Below are positions 13,001 to 23,787 of a DNA stretch of 64,000 bases, piece by piece. How positions within the stretch are numbered: position 1 is the stretch's first letter; the number at the start of each line of letters is the position of its first letter. The translations under genes were made by a program, and so were the position numbers. This DNA comes from Sphagnum compactum (Eukaryota > Bryophyta > Sphagnopsida > Sphagnales), in contig OZ234494.1 in assembly GCA_965153455.1 (NCBI GenBank), positions 13,082,001 to 13,146,000 on the forward strand, read 5' to 3'. The notes beneath the pieces were generated by a model. It was given only the letters and a program-made list of their open reading frames with translations. It searched no databases and was not told the DNA's origin.

Positions 13001-14259
13001 TTACCTGGACTCAAACCGTGAGTAGATATCACAAGGTAAAAACAAATGGGGCTAAGGGCAGACTGGGGAAAAAAATCACAGCAGTACTTTTTTGTACTAA
13101 CTGCATTCAATTTCTTTCGCCAATTTAACATCTTCAGTATATTACTGGCTCAGGGTTGTTCAGGGTTGTTCTTATCACAACCCCGTATAAGTAAGGAGGT
13201 TAGTAAAGCCTGTGGCTTTTGTTATCAAGCTCATAAAATGGCATAGCTCCTCCATATACGTAGCTAATAATAGTTAAAGAAGTAAGTAGCGACTTTAACC
13301 ATGTACAATATTCACCACTATAAAGCACTGCCAGAAATTTCACAGTGTATTTTGAGCACACCTTAAAAAGTTTTTAAGGAAAAAAAAGAAAAGGTAAGAT
13401 GCACTCGGTTACTGTACCAGAGAGATCTTACATTCTGAAATGTTCATCCATACAAATGGATCAGGGGAGGCAATTGTTTTATGATCAAGGGAGGCAGTTG
13501 TTTTATGCTATGTAACAGCCTCAGTTAAGGGTGTCATTAACCAGAATGCGAGCACCAGCACCTCAGCTGTTGTTGTCTGGGGTGGTACTCTTATTTGCTG
13601 GTAATGATGCCCTTGACCTCATCATGCATGCCTTAACTTACCACTTTTTCACCTGATTACAGAACTGTATAGCATGTGCATCAGTAGTAACCTAGTCTAT
13701 GGCAATTCTCAGCCTTAATTCCAATCGATAGATGGCCTGCTGAGTTTCATCCTGGGTTTCCTTTTTCCTGAGCGCCTGCATCGCCGCTACATATGTTTTC
13801 ACTGCTCCTACCTGCACAACTACTATAATTACTCTCGAACCTTGTGCATTAAATGCTGAGTTTCATACTAGTCTTGTACTTTTTTGGCCTTTTGACTTGG
13901 TAGATGGCTTGCTACATACTGTTAACATGCCATCAATTAACCTAGTCTTGGTACTCCTACACCTCCACTAGGTAGATAGCCTACTACAGACTGTTAGCCC
14001 TGAGGCCAACAAGCTAACAATTTCCTAGAGTCCATAATGGTATCTAGGAGCATTAAGCCAATAACACGAATGTTGTGCATGTTTGTATTTGAAGGGTTTT
14101 CATAACCATTGCTTCCCAATGTTAAATAATTTTTCAAATAAAATAGAATTTGTGGACCGTTTAAATGTATATCATCATTGAGTGTAATCCCCACATTAAC
14201 ATGTATTATTAGTTCAATCCTAACCACTATTTGATTTTGTGTATTTCAAATTGTAAAAA

Positions 14260-14330
14260 TAAAATAATATTATATTATATATATACACACAATATATATA
14301 CACACAATTATATTACATATATATATTCAC
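14260..14330. repeat. (AT)n/(TATACACACAA) low-complexity tract
   Basis: TATATATATACACACAATATATATACACACAA-like sequence continues into AT-only DNA to about 14580. It is simple sequence without further signal. Confidence 0.8.
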
Positions 14331-17300
14331 AATTTTTTATCAATTTAATGAATAAATAATATTTTAAACTATTTTTTATGTTGTGTAACCAATGTTTTAA
14401 GTGATAATTAAGCAATGAAAACACATTTCAAATAATTTGAATATTCTTAAATGGCAGATTTTGGGAAATTCTTAATATAAACCATAACATAATAATATTA
14501 AATAAATTGAAAGAAAAAAAATAAAAATAAAAATGATATACTAAAAAAAATTTGAAATATATTTTTGAAAAAAATAGTGAAAAAGCACAAGCCTAAGGGG
14601 GGTGGGTGTGGCTCCTATTAAATTAGTTGGACCCTACTCTATGAAATGTCTTATTGGGAAGAAACTTGCCTTTGTTAATTATGTTCAGTGTATTTATGAA
14701 ATTTTATAACTTGTTGTGCTTTATATATAACACAAAGGCTGTATATATATACAAATGATCCATTTGATTTAAAATCAGTTTTTTTGTATATAGTACTTCT
14801 AAAAACCATGTAAAGAATTTTGATAAAAACCGAACATCAGGTACCCCAGCTATTTTATACTCAATCATTATAGTGATTGGCAAATTGGGTGTCCCCCCTT
14901 TCATACAAATATATAATAGAAGGTGACTTCTTAAAGGGTGCAATATTTAACCAAGGGCTGGAGGCAGATTGGAAAATTTCATTCTCCCTAAACAAGTATT
15001 TCTTAAGCCTACTTTCTAAAGATTGTGGTGTATACTTTCCCAAGAATTTTTTTTAAAGTGTAAGCTTATGATGTGTGACAATTGATGTTGATCTCAGAGG
15101 CTTTTTTTTAGGATTTTTTGTTTGGAGCTAAAGTGGCTATCATCCTTAAAATTATGTAGAGAAAGTGACAATCATTGCTAGGAAGATTTAGCCAAATCTG
15201 GTTATAATCCAAATATGAAGTATAATACAATTTTTAATCAATTTTTCTATATTTTTGCTTACACACTAAAAACCAACCATAGAAACCTGGCAAATTTTAA
15301 ATAAGTTTTTTTTCTCACTTCTAGCAATTGAGAACCTCCAAAGTCAATTCATTTTCAAATCTTTAGTTTTTAATTTTCGTTTTTTGGCGAAATTTTTGCT
15401 AGTTAAATAAAAAGCTAGTTGATTTAGGTTACTACAAATTTCCTATTATTGAGGCTATTACAATGTTTAGTGGAGGTTAATTAAAAGCCTCAATTAGAGG
15501 AAATGTTATGATGAACTGATAGGTTACTAAATTTCCAATGGAGGGCAATTATAACATTACCTCTTCTAATCGAAGCTTTTTAAAACCTTGCACATTACAT
15601 TACAAGACCCATGAAGTTTTTGATGGTATGCATTGCCTCTTGTACAATGTTTTTAAAAACCTTGGCTGCCTTGAATCAGCCAGGAGGAGCTCTCTACAAT
15701 ATTAATAGAGCTATGTACTTAAATCTAGTGTTGTTTTAATCTCTTCAATATGCAGTGCAGCTCCAAATTTTATATATATGCCTTCCAAAAAATATTTTGT
15801 GACTTCTAAAGAAAACTTTCCAAATTCAGGATGTTTTTTTTCAATTTTGTGCCGTAGCGAAATTGATGATCATCCACAAGAAGAAAATTTTGTCAAATTT
15901 TGCCAAATTTGGCTATAGACTAGATAGATATGAAAGTACCTAAACCCTAAACCTGCGCCCCCCACAATTGCCCTCAAAAACAAATTGGAGCATGCAACAG
16001 ATTTTGACCGAGTTGATGAAAAAAACACCAAAAAATCAAAATCCCACGCGAATGCACACAACAACAAAGTAGTAAAGCCCCGAATGAATCTGTTTCTGAT
16101 CGGAGAACAAACCCCCCCGACAACGGGAATTTTTCTATTTTCTGGGAAAGGCCAGGAGACAGGTTCGAAGCATGTGGACGACGACGACGAGTGCCAAGTG
16201 CTGCTGCTGATCATGAGTCGGATGATCTATCTGATCCCAAGTGGTCATATAAAATTGACATACTAGCAACTACTACTATTAATTAATTAGCAATACAAAA
16301 ATGTTGATTAAGAATATTAATATTTTGTATTTCTGATTAATGAGTCTGATCAAATTAGCAATACCAAATGTTGGTTAAGAATATAAAATCTTTGTAGTGC
16401 TAAATCTTAATGGATCTGTCGCAGCAGATTAGTAGATCAGCTAATAATTTTCCCAAGTAAGTAACACTGCAGGACTTGAGCTTATGAGCTGCAGAACCAC
16501 TTCCTAGAACTTGATCCAGTTGATCCACATTTCTAAAGATTCATTCAACAATAGTTGCAGACTTTGTACTGCAATTAATTTACATGAGGATTAGACATGA
16601 GGAGATTAATAATAATTATGCACTAACTAAGTTGAAAGTGGCATGAGTTGCAGAAATCTTTTTAGAATTAGAATTTTGTATTGTTGGCTAGCTAGCAACT
16701 GGGGCAGCTAGCTGCAGGTGCTGCAGCTGCCTGTAGTGGTAGTAGCTAGCTAGGAGTGGTACCCTTGTAGTAGTAGTAAGCTAGATGACTGCAGTACACT
16801 TATCAGCTGGTCATGGTGATTGTGAAAATAATAAATATTGTTGGAGGAATTATTTGACTCGCGAGGATAACAATTAGAGAAAGGAAGAAAGAATGATTTG
16901 GATGGTGATCATCATCTTTGGGGTTTATGTCTTTCTTGAGCCGTCTGCAGCTGCATGTAGCTAGCTAGCTTTGCCTTTTCAATTTTTTTCTTTTTTTCTT
17001 TGTTGCTTTCCTGGCTTGTTTACAAAATTCATGGTAGTGGGCATGAGGAAGGTCATGTGCAGGTGGGGACCCAGTTTTGTCCCTTGCCACACACATTTGG
17101 AAAACAGTTAGTTCGTAGGCGCTGAGAGGAGGGGCTGCTCCTGCAGCTCATGGGTGCTGCTAGCTAGTGTGCAAGCTGGTTGCAAATCAAGGAGTGTACT
17201 AGAGAATTGAGTAAGGTTCATGTGATCTACATGACCTCAGTTGTGCCGGCCCGCGATTAGTAAGCTAAGCTAGTACTTCTGCCAGTGATAGAAGCTAGGA

Positions 17301-18061
17301 GAGTTCACGGGAGAGTACATTACTAGTTGTGCTGATCAGTGCTGCGTTTGGTAGTCGTCATGTGCAGGTTGAATCAGCAGTAATTGCAGGGAAGCGAAGA
17401 TTGAGCCTTGAGGTGTGATCCAATGAAGAAGCTGATCAGTTGTTGAAGCTGTTCGGAGGGCATTCGAAGATAGTTGAAAATCGTGGTAGAAAGAAAGGAC
17501 GGTTCTGTAAATCCCTTTGTAGCTAGCTCTTTGAAATTAGTTGAAGTTAGCTCGGCGGTCACTTCACGCCTGCAGACAGACAGGTAGACAGACGGACAAC
17601 AAGTGAGAATACAACCGGCGCTGATCTGCTGCAACAATGTTGGCAACTGCAACGCTTGAGGTTCCAACTCTCTTCCCTTCTTTGGATCCAGTTTTGAGTG
17701 GTGGGATCTGGTGTAGTAAGTAGCCTTGTGGTTTGTCTGATGAGTTCCAATTCGCCTTGCCAACTCTCAATCCCATCAGCGATTGTTGTTAGATCAGTAG
17801 TCCTGAGTCATTTGCGACTCATGCTAGGTGTCGACAAGATCTAAGAAACTGTAGAGTACAGCTCGAGACCTACAAACTGGTTTAGAGAATTCTACCTGCA
17901 TCTGTGGGGATTTTCCATAGTGGATCGGATCATTCCTGCTGTCCAAAGCTAGCCCGGGCCGTTGCCGATTTATTAGAAAACCTCTCAGCTAGTCTGCATA
18001 TCTTCTAGTGTTCTAATGTGGGGTTGGAAGCTGGGACTTGGGGCTTGATGATGGTGTACAG

Positions 18062-19421
18062 GAGGTGGTAGTGTTGGTGGTGATGCACTGTGAAGGATGT
18101 GCAGAAGTTGTCAGGAGAGCTGTCAGGAAAATATCTGGTACAAAATTTCTCCCTCTCTCTCAGTCCTGCAGATCAGGCCTCAAAGAGATCATGATGTGCA
18201 GATGTTCTTCACAAGACAATGATGGAAGCAGCTAGCTACCTTGTGATCATCTTGGAATGAAGCTCTTATCAGCTGCTAAGAGGAAGCTTTATGGGTCGAT
18301 GATTATCGTCATGATCGAAGGGTTTTTTTCTTTCTTTGGTTTGTTTGTGTGCTGCAGGAGTGCTTTCCTATAATGTGGATTTTCCGGGACAGAAAGTGAC
18401 ATTGGTAGGGAATTTGAACAAAGATGAAGTGCTGAGACGCATCCGCAAAACAGGCAAACGTGCAACGATAGAACCCAAGAAGGAAGAACCCAAAGTAGAA
18501 GAAGAGAAAAAAGAAGAGGAGAAGAAAGAGGAAGCTGCACCCAAACCGGCGGAAGAGGAGAAAAAGGAAGAACCCAAGCCCGCCGAAGAGGCAGCTAAAC
18601 CAGAGGAAAAGAAAGAAGGAGAAGAAGCTGCGAAACCAGCGGAAGAGGCTAAACCAGCTGAAGAAAGGAAAGAAGAAGAAGCAAAGCCAGCAGAAGAGGC
18701 TAAACCAGCTGAAGAAAAGAAAGAAGAAGAAGCAAAGCCAGCAGAAGAGGCGGCCAAGCCAGCAGAAGAAGCTGCAAAGCCCGCGGAAGAAGCGGCGAAG
18801 CCGGCAGAAGAAGCTGCAAAGCCCGCGGAAGAGGCGGCAAAGCCCGCGGAAGAAGCGGCAAAACCGGCAGAAGAAGCCAAGCCTGAAGAAAAGAAAGAAG
18901 AAGCAGCTAAACCCGCCGAAGAGGCCAAGCCTGAAGAAAAGAAAGAAGAAGCTAAGCCTGAAGAACCCAAAAAAGAGGTAAGTAAAGAAAAGGATTTTTA
19001 ATCAAAGGTGTCCATCTGACGTCGAATTGCATCTGTGTCAAAACTGGGAAACCTGACGTGACAAGGTCAATGCTCATAATAGCAGGGCTTGAAACTACTA
19101 ACCTGAGCAATTTCAAAATTCAAATGCTTCAACCAGAACTTTGCAAAACTAGAATTTACCTTTGCTATGCAATTTGAGACAACTATTTTGATTCTCCAAT
19201 GATTTAGCTATGAGAATTTTCTGTGTTTCTTTCTCTTCTTTTTTTTCTTTTTGTAACTTCATTTGATGATTCAACTGTTGTTGCAACAGGAGCCCAAGGT
19301 TGAGGAGCCAAAGAAAGAAGAGGAAAAACCCAAAGTTGAAGACAAGCCCAAAGAGATTCCGTGGACTCCCAGATTTGTGACTTACCCGGACTATACTCTC
19401 TACTACAGGTACTTGTATTAG
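18062..19421 (+). CDS. HMA-domain (heavy-metal-associated) protein with Lys/Glu/Ala/Pro repeat tail; 5' exon not found
   Basis: Three coding exons are visible: 18062-18137, 18358-18977 and 19290-19421, all with GT-AG junctions and matching phases (275 codons plus stop). Exons one and two together give a complete HMA fold: EVVVLVVMHCEGCAEVV with the metal-binding MxCxxC motif (Met-His-Cys-Glu-Gly-Cys), then GVLSYNVDFPGQKVTLVG and a Lys/Arg-rich end. HMA domains bind soft metal ions such as copper or zinc. The rest is an unusual acidic/basic tail of about 190 residues made of KPAEEA and KPEEKKEE units. The C-terminus is Tyr-rich (DYTLYYRYLY) and lacks the CaaX box of isoprenylated HIPPs, so this is an HPP-like protein. 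An in-frame stop at 18014 and a good acceptor (GTGTACAG) before 18062 show that the start lies in an upstream exon I could not identify. Starting at the internal ATG at 18083 would remove the first beta strand. If the last intron were retained, the protein would end at 19001. Confidence 0.85.
18655..18890 (+). repeat. Coding 21-bp/18-bp tandem repeat (KPAEEA units)
   Basis: Units reading GCAAAGCCCGCGGAAGAAGC and close variants repeat in frame within the HMA protein exon, encoding Lys-Pro-Ala-Glu-Glu-Ala-Ala. The 200-codon open frame on the opposite strand (18368-18970) is a by-product of this repeat. Confidence 0.9.
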
Positions 19422-20286
19422 AGCTTGTACAAGGGAACAACAACTAGCTACACTAGTACCAAGTGAAGAATCAGTAAGTACTGCTGCAGGGATGTATGAG
19501 AAAGCAGCTTGCGATGGGGAGCTTTGGAGCTTATGTTTGAGATCATTAATGTAACATGTATAATTATGATGCTTCTCATTAGCTTCAAGGACTCTGACCC
19601 AACTGGGTTGTATTATGCAAAAACTAGTCTCTAAAATTACAGAGGAATAGAAGCTGCTGACCTTGAAAGTTAGAAATACTAAGTTTCCTTCACACTGGTA
19701 ATGAAGGGCAAAGATTTTATGAAGCTCGCCAAAAGTTTTATGACCTTGACTTGCTTTGTTTATGTACAAGAGAATTTAATGTGGATCATCTCATTTGAGG
19801 CCTTTCAAGAAGAATCTGGATTAAGCATGGTGCCTGTGTGCCAAAATTTCTAAAGGTATATAGTCAATTGGAAAGTTTTGCTGATTAGAAAAGAAGAACT
19901 TTCAAAGCTCCAGCTCTAAACAGGTTGTAATTGGAAACTGTACTGAAATGAGACAATTTGTCTTCATCCTGGGTGAGTTCCAAAAGTAAACATGACACTG
20001 ATCTATTAATACACATTACATAAACTATTAAACTGAGCCACACCACATTACCCAGAACTTGGAAACACCATCATGAAGAGCAAGTCCTAAGCTAATCTAG
20101 GTTGAACCCAATTTCATACCCCCACATCTCTCATGCTTTTTGCTAATGCCCCTATCATGCTTGAGAATCTGAACATGTATCACCAGTGTATGCTTTAGTG
20201 TATGACGCCACATGGAAATAGTACGATGTCACATGGAAATTTGATCCTAAATAGAATGATACCAACTTATGCTGACATTTACAGTT
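19422..20286. other. 3' flank of the HMA gene, nothing else recognised
   Basis: It holds the probable 3' untranslated region, with TAATGTAACATGTATAATTATG-like AT-rich sequence near 19545. The minus-strand frame at 19149-19769 overlaps the HMA gene's last exon in antisense and is rejected. Confidence 0.5.
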
Positions 20287-21745
20287 CCAGGTTCATCTTT
20301 CAAAAAAAAAGTGACAATGCTCAACACAATCAGAAAACAGACCACGAAGAGCTGCTCTACCAGATGTTCACTCCCTCTTGGTGAACAGCCACTGGCATCC
20401 CCTAGATGAGGATAGATAACCCAGGACAATAGCTACATGTTGATTGAGGTCTTCAAAACTGTGTTTCGTTTCCATGCCTATGGTATATGATTATCCTCGA
20501 TGGATCAGGACCACTGTGCAACTAGCGTCCACGTCCACGCCCTCTGCCACGGCCACGGCCTCGTCCTCTTCCCACTGGTTTTCCTAAATCACATGAACAT
20601 ATAGCCAATGTTGTCCTCATGAATAGCATTGCAAACAGTCAAACCATGCAGAATAAAATTGCATCTTTGTCCAACAGAAGAGGTTTAAGCAAACATGGCA
20701 TACGAGGTTTAGGACTGGGTATTTTGTTGTTAAGGATTGCAAGGACAACATATGAATACCTTCAAAAACTGTCCAGTACTTGCAAACAGCAGTATATTTC
20801 CAATCTAACAGAATACTTTTCAGCAAATAGATGCATACCAGCAGTGGGCTTCTTGACCTTCACACGAGGAGTATCATCAACAAGAAGAGTATCAAGATTC
20901 AGACTGTCAGGTAGAATGTAGTATCGGATGTTGTTGCCACGAACACTAAGATGGTCAAGTGTCACAGGATTTTTTCCTCGCAATGTCAGCTTCACAGTCT
21001 TCAAATGTGTGTTCATGCTGATGTCCACGCCTGCACAATGTGTGTTTGAAAAAAAATCTAAGTCACATTTTGGCAATCAAAAACCTCAACACACTGAATG
21101 GCATGATCACTGACTTGCGCATGAGACGAGGAAACTACAACCTACATTTGCATGACCTGAACAACGAGGAGAAAAACCTGCAAAAAGGAAGTAAGGGAAA
21201 TCTTTGTCTTAAAAGAGGCCAAGAGTAATGGAGCAGATATATATCTTTTGCAAAGCCTACCTGTGATGGTGCCATGCACTATGGTGCCATTCTTCAGTTC
21301 TATGGAAACCGTCTCGTTGTTGAGCTTCATAAGAAACCTGGAGCAAATTCACAGAAAGAATCCATCATCCGCAGCCAAACCGCTACCAGTTTTCAATCCT
21401 CCACACATTTTTCCAGGGAGGAGCAAAACCCCTCCCTTGGACAAAAACGGGCGCAGTAATCAACAAAATGCGTTCTAGACACGTTTGTCGATGGATACCT
21501 ACCGTCTCTTAAAGAAGTTGCGAATTAGGAACGAGAAAAAAGAAAGAGAGAGGAGTCCAGGGAAAACATACCTGACGAGCTTCATGCTGCCAAACACGCC
21601 CTCGTCGTCACTGGATTCTGCAGAAATTAAGTCCTTGATATCAACCAAAAACTCTAGCCATGTCTCTCGTACACTGCTCTTTCTTACAAGAGACTAGTCC
21701 CGTCGTGCGCAAGACCCGAGACGTTTCTTGCAGCGCGGGATAATC
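20287..21745 (-). repeat. Left arm of large inverted duplication (SmD1 copy A)
   Basis: This arm is the reverse complement of 23640-25081. It includes the whole SmD1 gene, its leader and its 3' flank. The outer edge is the shared CCAGGTTCATCTTTCAAA. The inner edge is near the shared CGCGGGATAA. By eye, intron 2 has about two substitutions in 230 bp, intron 1 is similar, intron 3 is roughly 95% identical, and the 3' flank is clearly lower with small indels. Confidence 0.95.
20522..21585 (-). CDS. SMD1: Small nuclear ribonucleoprotein Sm D1, copy A
   Basis: SmD1 is one of seven Sm proteins forming the ring around the Sm site of U1, U2, U4 and U5 snRNA in the spliceosome. Four exons on the minus strand: 21572-21585, 21261-21337, 20839-21030 and 20522-20583, giving 114 residues, close to the family length. 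The Sm1 motif ([21 protein letters not shown], split here as [12 protein letters not shown] and TIVHGTITG) and the Sm2 motif (IRGN-type [12 protein letters not shown]) are intact. The C-terminus is a pure Gly-Arg tail (GRGRGRGR), the substrate for symmetric arginine dimethylation in this family. Residue 32 is Val, as in most SmD1 proteins, and is the only predicted difference from copy B. The start is fixed by MKLVRFLMKL, the conserved SmD1 N-terminus, which is split by intron 1 after 14 nt. Transcription runs away from copy B. Confidence 0.96.
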
Positions 21746-23787
21746 AGAAGCGTGTCCTTCGCTGTCTTCTCCCCTTTGTGTGCGTCGTGGTGGTGGTGTG
21801 TATCATAACCCTAAGAACCGGGGTGGTTGTCGTAAGTGTTAGGGTTTTGTTTTCCAAGTGTTTTTCAATGCTCTGAAGCTTTGGATTCTGTGCAAGAAAT
21901 GAGATGAAGGCCAAGCAACTACCTACTGTGAATCACAAGACTCGCACCTTGCTGACCTCCCCTTGTTGCTGCATTGTTCCTCTGCCATTTATGCCCATTG
22001 CCAATGCACTTTCCTTAAACCCTAAGCCCTAGATCCTAGTGCTGCAGTGCTGCAATTAACTGTGGTTTGCTGATACAGCATTGAAGACAAGAGCTCCAAG
22101 AAGACATGTTCTGCTCCTTATGCCATCCTCATTTACCTTTGTATCCGGTTAAAGAAGCTGATTGTCTGAAATGCTCTGATGTTTTAGCTCATGCATGTCC
22201 CCCTTATGTCCGATGCTCATAGTGTCCAGACAAGTGTTGGCTGTGTTCATAGGAATGGAGAGAACCTAACTGGAAGTATTCATTTGAGAAGAAGTCTTGT
22301 GATAAAACAAATCTGCAGTGTTTGCTTGTTTGATACTGGAGTCTCTGGTGTCTTCACAGAGCTTGATGATACAATTTACTTCACAGCTTACAGAAAGGCA
22401 CAGAGTACATGATGAAGCAACAAGAGCTTACTTGATGATACAGCTGAAGCAAGTGGTCCTCTCACATGCCAATTGAGTATGACAGCTATGTACCTGGAAG
22501 TGCTCATGTGTGTTCAGAAGAATTCATGCTTTGTGAATCCTACAGTGGAAGGTTTAAAACATATTTTACATTTTGGTGTTTTGTACATGTACAGGCAATG
22601 GTTTTTGGTGAGAGCAGATTGCTGTGCAGAGCATCACAAATAGCAGTTAAGTTGGGTGTGTGAGAGAGTGACCTTTGATAATTTGTGTTGGGAATCTTTC
22701 ATCACCGACGCCTTTCAAAGTCCATTTATCTGATCTCAGGAGCAGACAATGAGCTTGCTGTGGGGCCCCCTTCTGGCAGTGGTTAACAAAAGTTTTGGCA
22801 AGCATATGATGTGATCCTAATTTCGGAATTCTGCCATCTCCACAACACCATGAACTCTGCAGCAAGTAAGAACATCAACATGGAGCTACTTGGTGCAAAG
22901 GCCATTCATATTGATGAAATCTGCTGCATCTTGCCAGCATGGGACCAAGAAGCTAAACCAAGCATAGCATAGTGCTCCATTCTTGCAGATAGATTGTAAA
23001 CTGAACTCATGCAAGCAACATGGACATGCTGAGCTTCTTCAAGTACCCTTGTACCATCACCAGCACATGCATTTGGAATACCTGCAAATCAGGTGACATG
23101 CACAGAGACACTAAGAACTTCATGTTCAATCAGTCTCAAAGAGTTTGTCATGCCTTTCTGTCTTTTCCCACATTTCAAATGTCACAAAATCAATGGCATT
23201 CTGAGAAACTGCATCACATCTCTGTATCCTGTTTGAATTCTGTCTGTGCATCTTCCTTCCCTCCTTCCCTTTACTCCTTGGACTTTCATATTCTTAAGAA
23301 GAACGTGAAGGTGCATCATCACCTTCGCACAACAACATTCTTTGGAATCTGCATGCCATTCATTGAAGTGCAAGATGAGCATAACCTTCTTTGCACAACA
23401 ACAGTCTCTGGAAGCTGCATGCATTGAATGCAGGTTCATGTTGCAATCTATCTTCTTTCAGATTGTGTTCATTCATGAACCAAGATGGATCACCTGACTC
23501 CCTTGCCATTTCCATTGTGAAGAAGAAGAAGAAGAAGAAGAACGTTCTAAAACCAAGCCCTATCGTCCCTGGTCTTAGGGTTTAAAGTACTGAACACGAC
23601 GACGCACGCAAGGTGGGTGAGAAACACAACAAGCGCGCGCTCGTCTTATCCCGCGCATGGGGGTCTTGCGCTCCATGGGACTAGAAAGAGCCGTGTAAGA
23701 CGAGGGAATGCTTTAGTACAGTTTTTGGTTGATATCAAGGACTTAATTTCCGCAGAATCCAGTGACGACGAGGGCGTGTTTGGCAGC
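21586..23787. promoter_or_regulatory. Divergent intergenic region between the two SmD1 genes
   Basis: Both SmD1 genes are transcribed outward from this 2.2-kb interval, so it must hold both promoters. The outer ends belong to the inverted arms and contain matching leader sequence (GTTTTTGGTTGATATCAAGG). TTTC[T/C]GCAG before AATCCAGTGACGACG in both copies looks like the acceptor of a 5'-UTR intron. The centre (about 21746-23639) is unique. It has a telo-box-like AAACCCTA near 22018, a (GAA)n run at 23519-23541, and no frame I recognise. Telo-boxes are common in plant promoters of translation and RNA-processing genes. Confidence 0.6.
23519..23541. repeat. (GAA)n microsatellite in SmD1 spacer
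   Basis: About seven GAA/AAG units lie some 250 bp upstream of SmD1 copy B's start codon. Confidence 0.9.

Larger units (their letters stand above)
10417..18061. other. Gene-poor region rich in GCTAGC palindromes
   Basis: This stretch is visibly less AT-rich than its left flank and carries many GCTAGC, CTGCAG and TGATCA words (for example near 12285, 16690, 16735 and 16960). Frames at 10755-11033 (-), 11313-11627 (-), 15985-16266 (+) and 17374-17763 (-) have no recognised motif. The right end probably holds the promoter and first exon of the HMA gene, which I could not define. Confidence 0.4.

Noticed and set aside
12775-13128. 117-codon frame with repeated ITCPVTCYIHL
   Set aside because: Product of the ACATGTCCAGTGACATG tandem repeat, no other support.
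15985-16266. First exon of the HMA gene or a separate gene
   Set aside because: Mixed composition and a 93-codon frame caught my eye, but no motif, no good donor in the right phase and no link to the HMA exon.
18368-18970. 200-codon minus-strand open frame rich in Gly/Ala/Ser/Phe
   Set aside because: It lies exactly antisense to the in-frame GAA/GCN repeats of the HMA protein; the repeat unit simply lacks stops on the other strand.
19149-19769. 206-codon minus-strand open frame beside the HMA gene
   Set aside because: It overlaps the real last HMA exon in antisense, has no motif and is compositionally ordinary.
21142-21330. Short SmD1 frames as separate small genes
   Set aside because: They are single exons read into introns; the spliced four-exon gene explains them on both arms.
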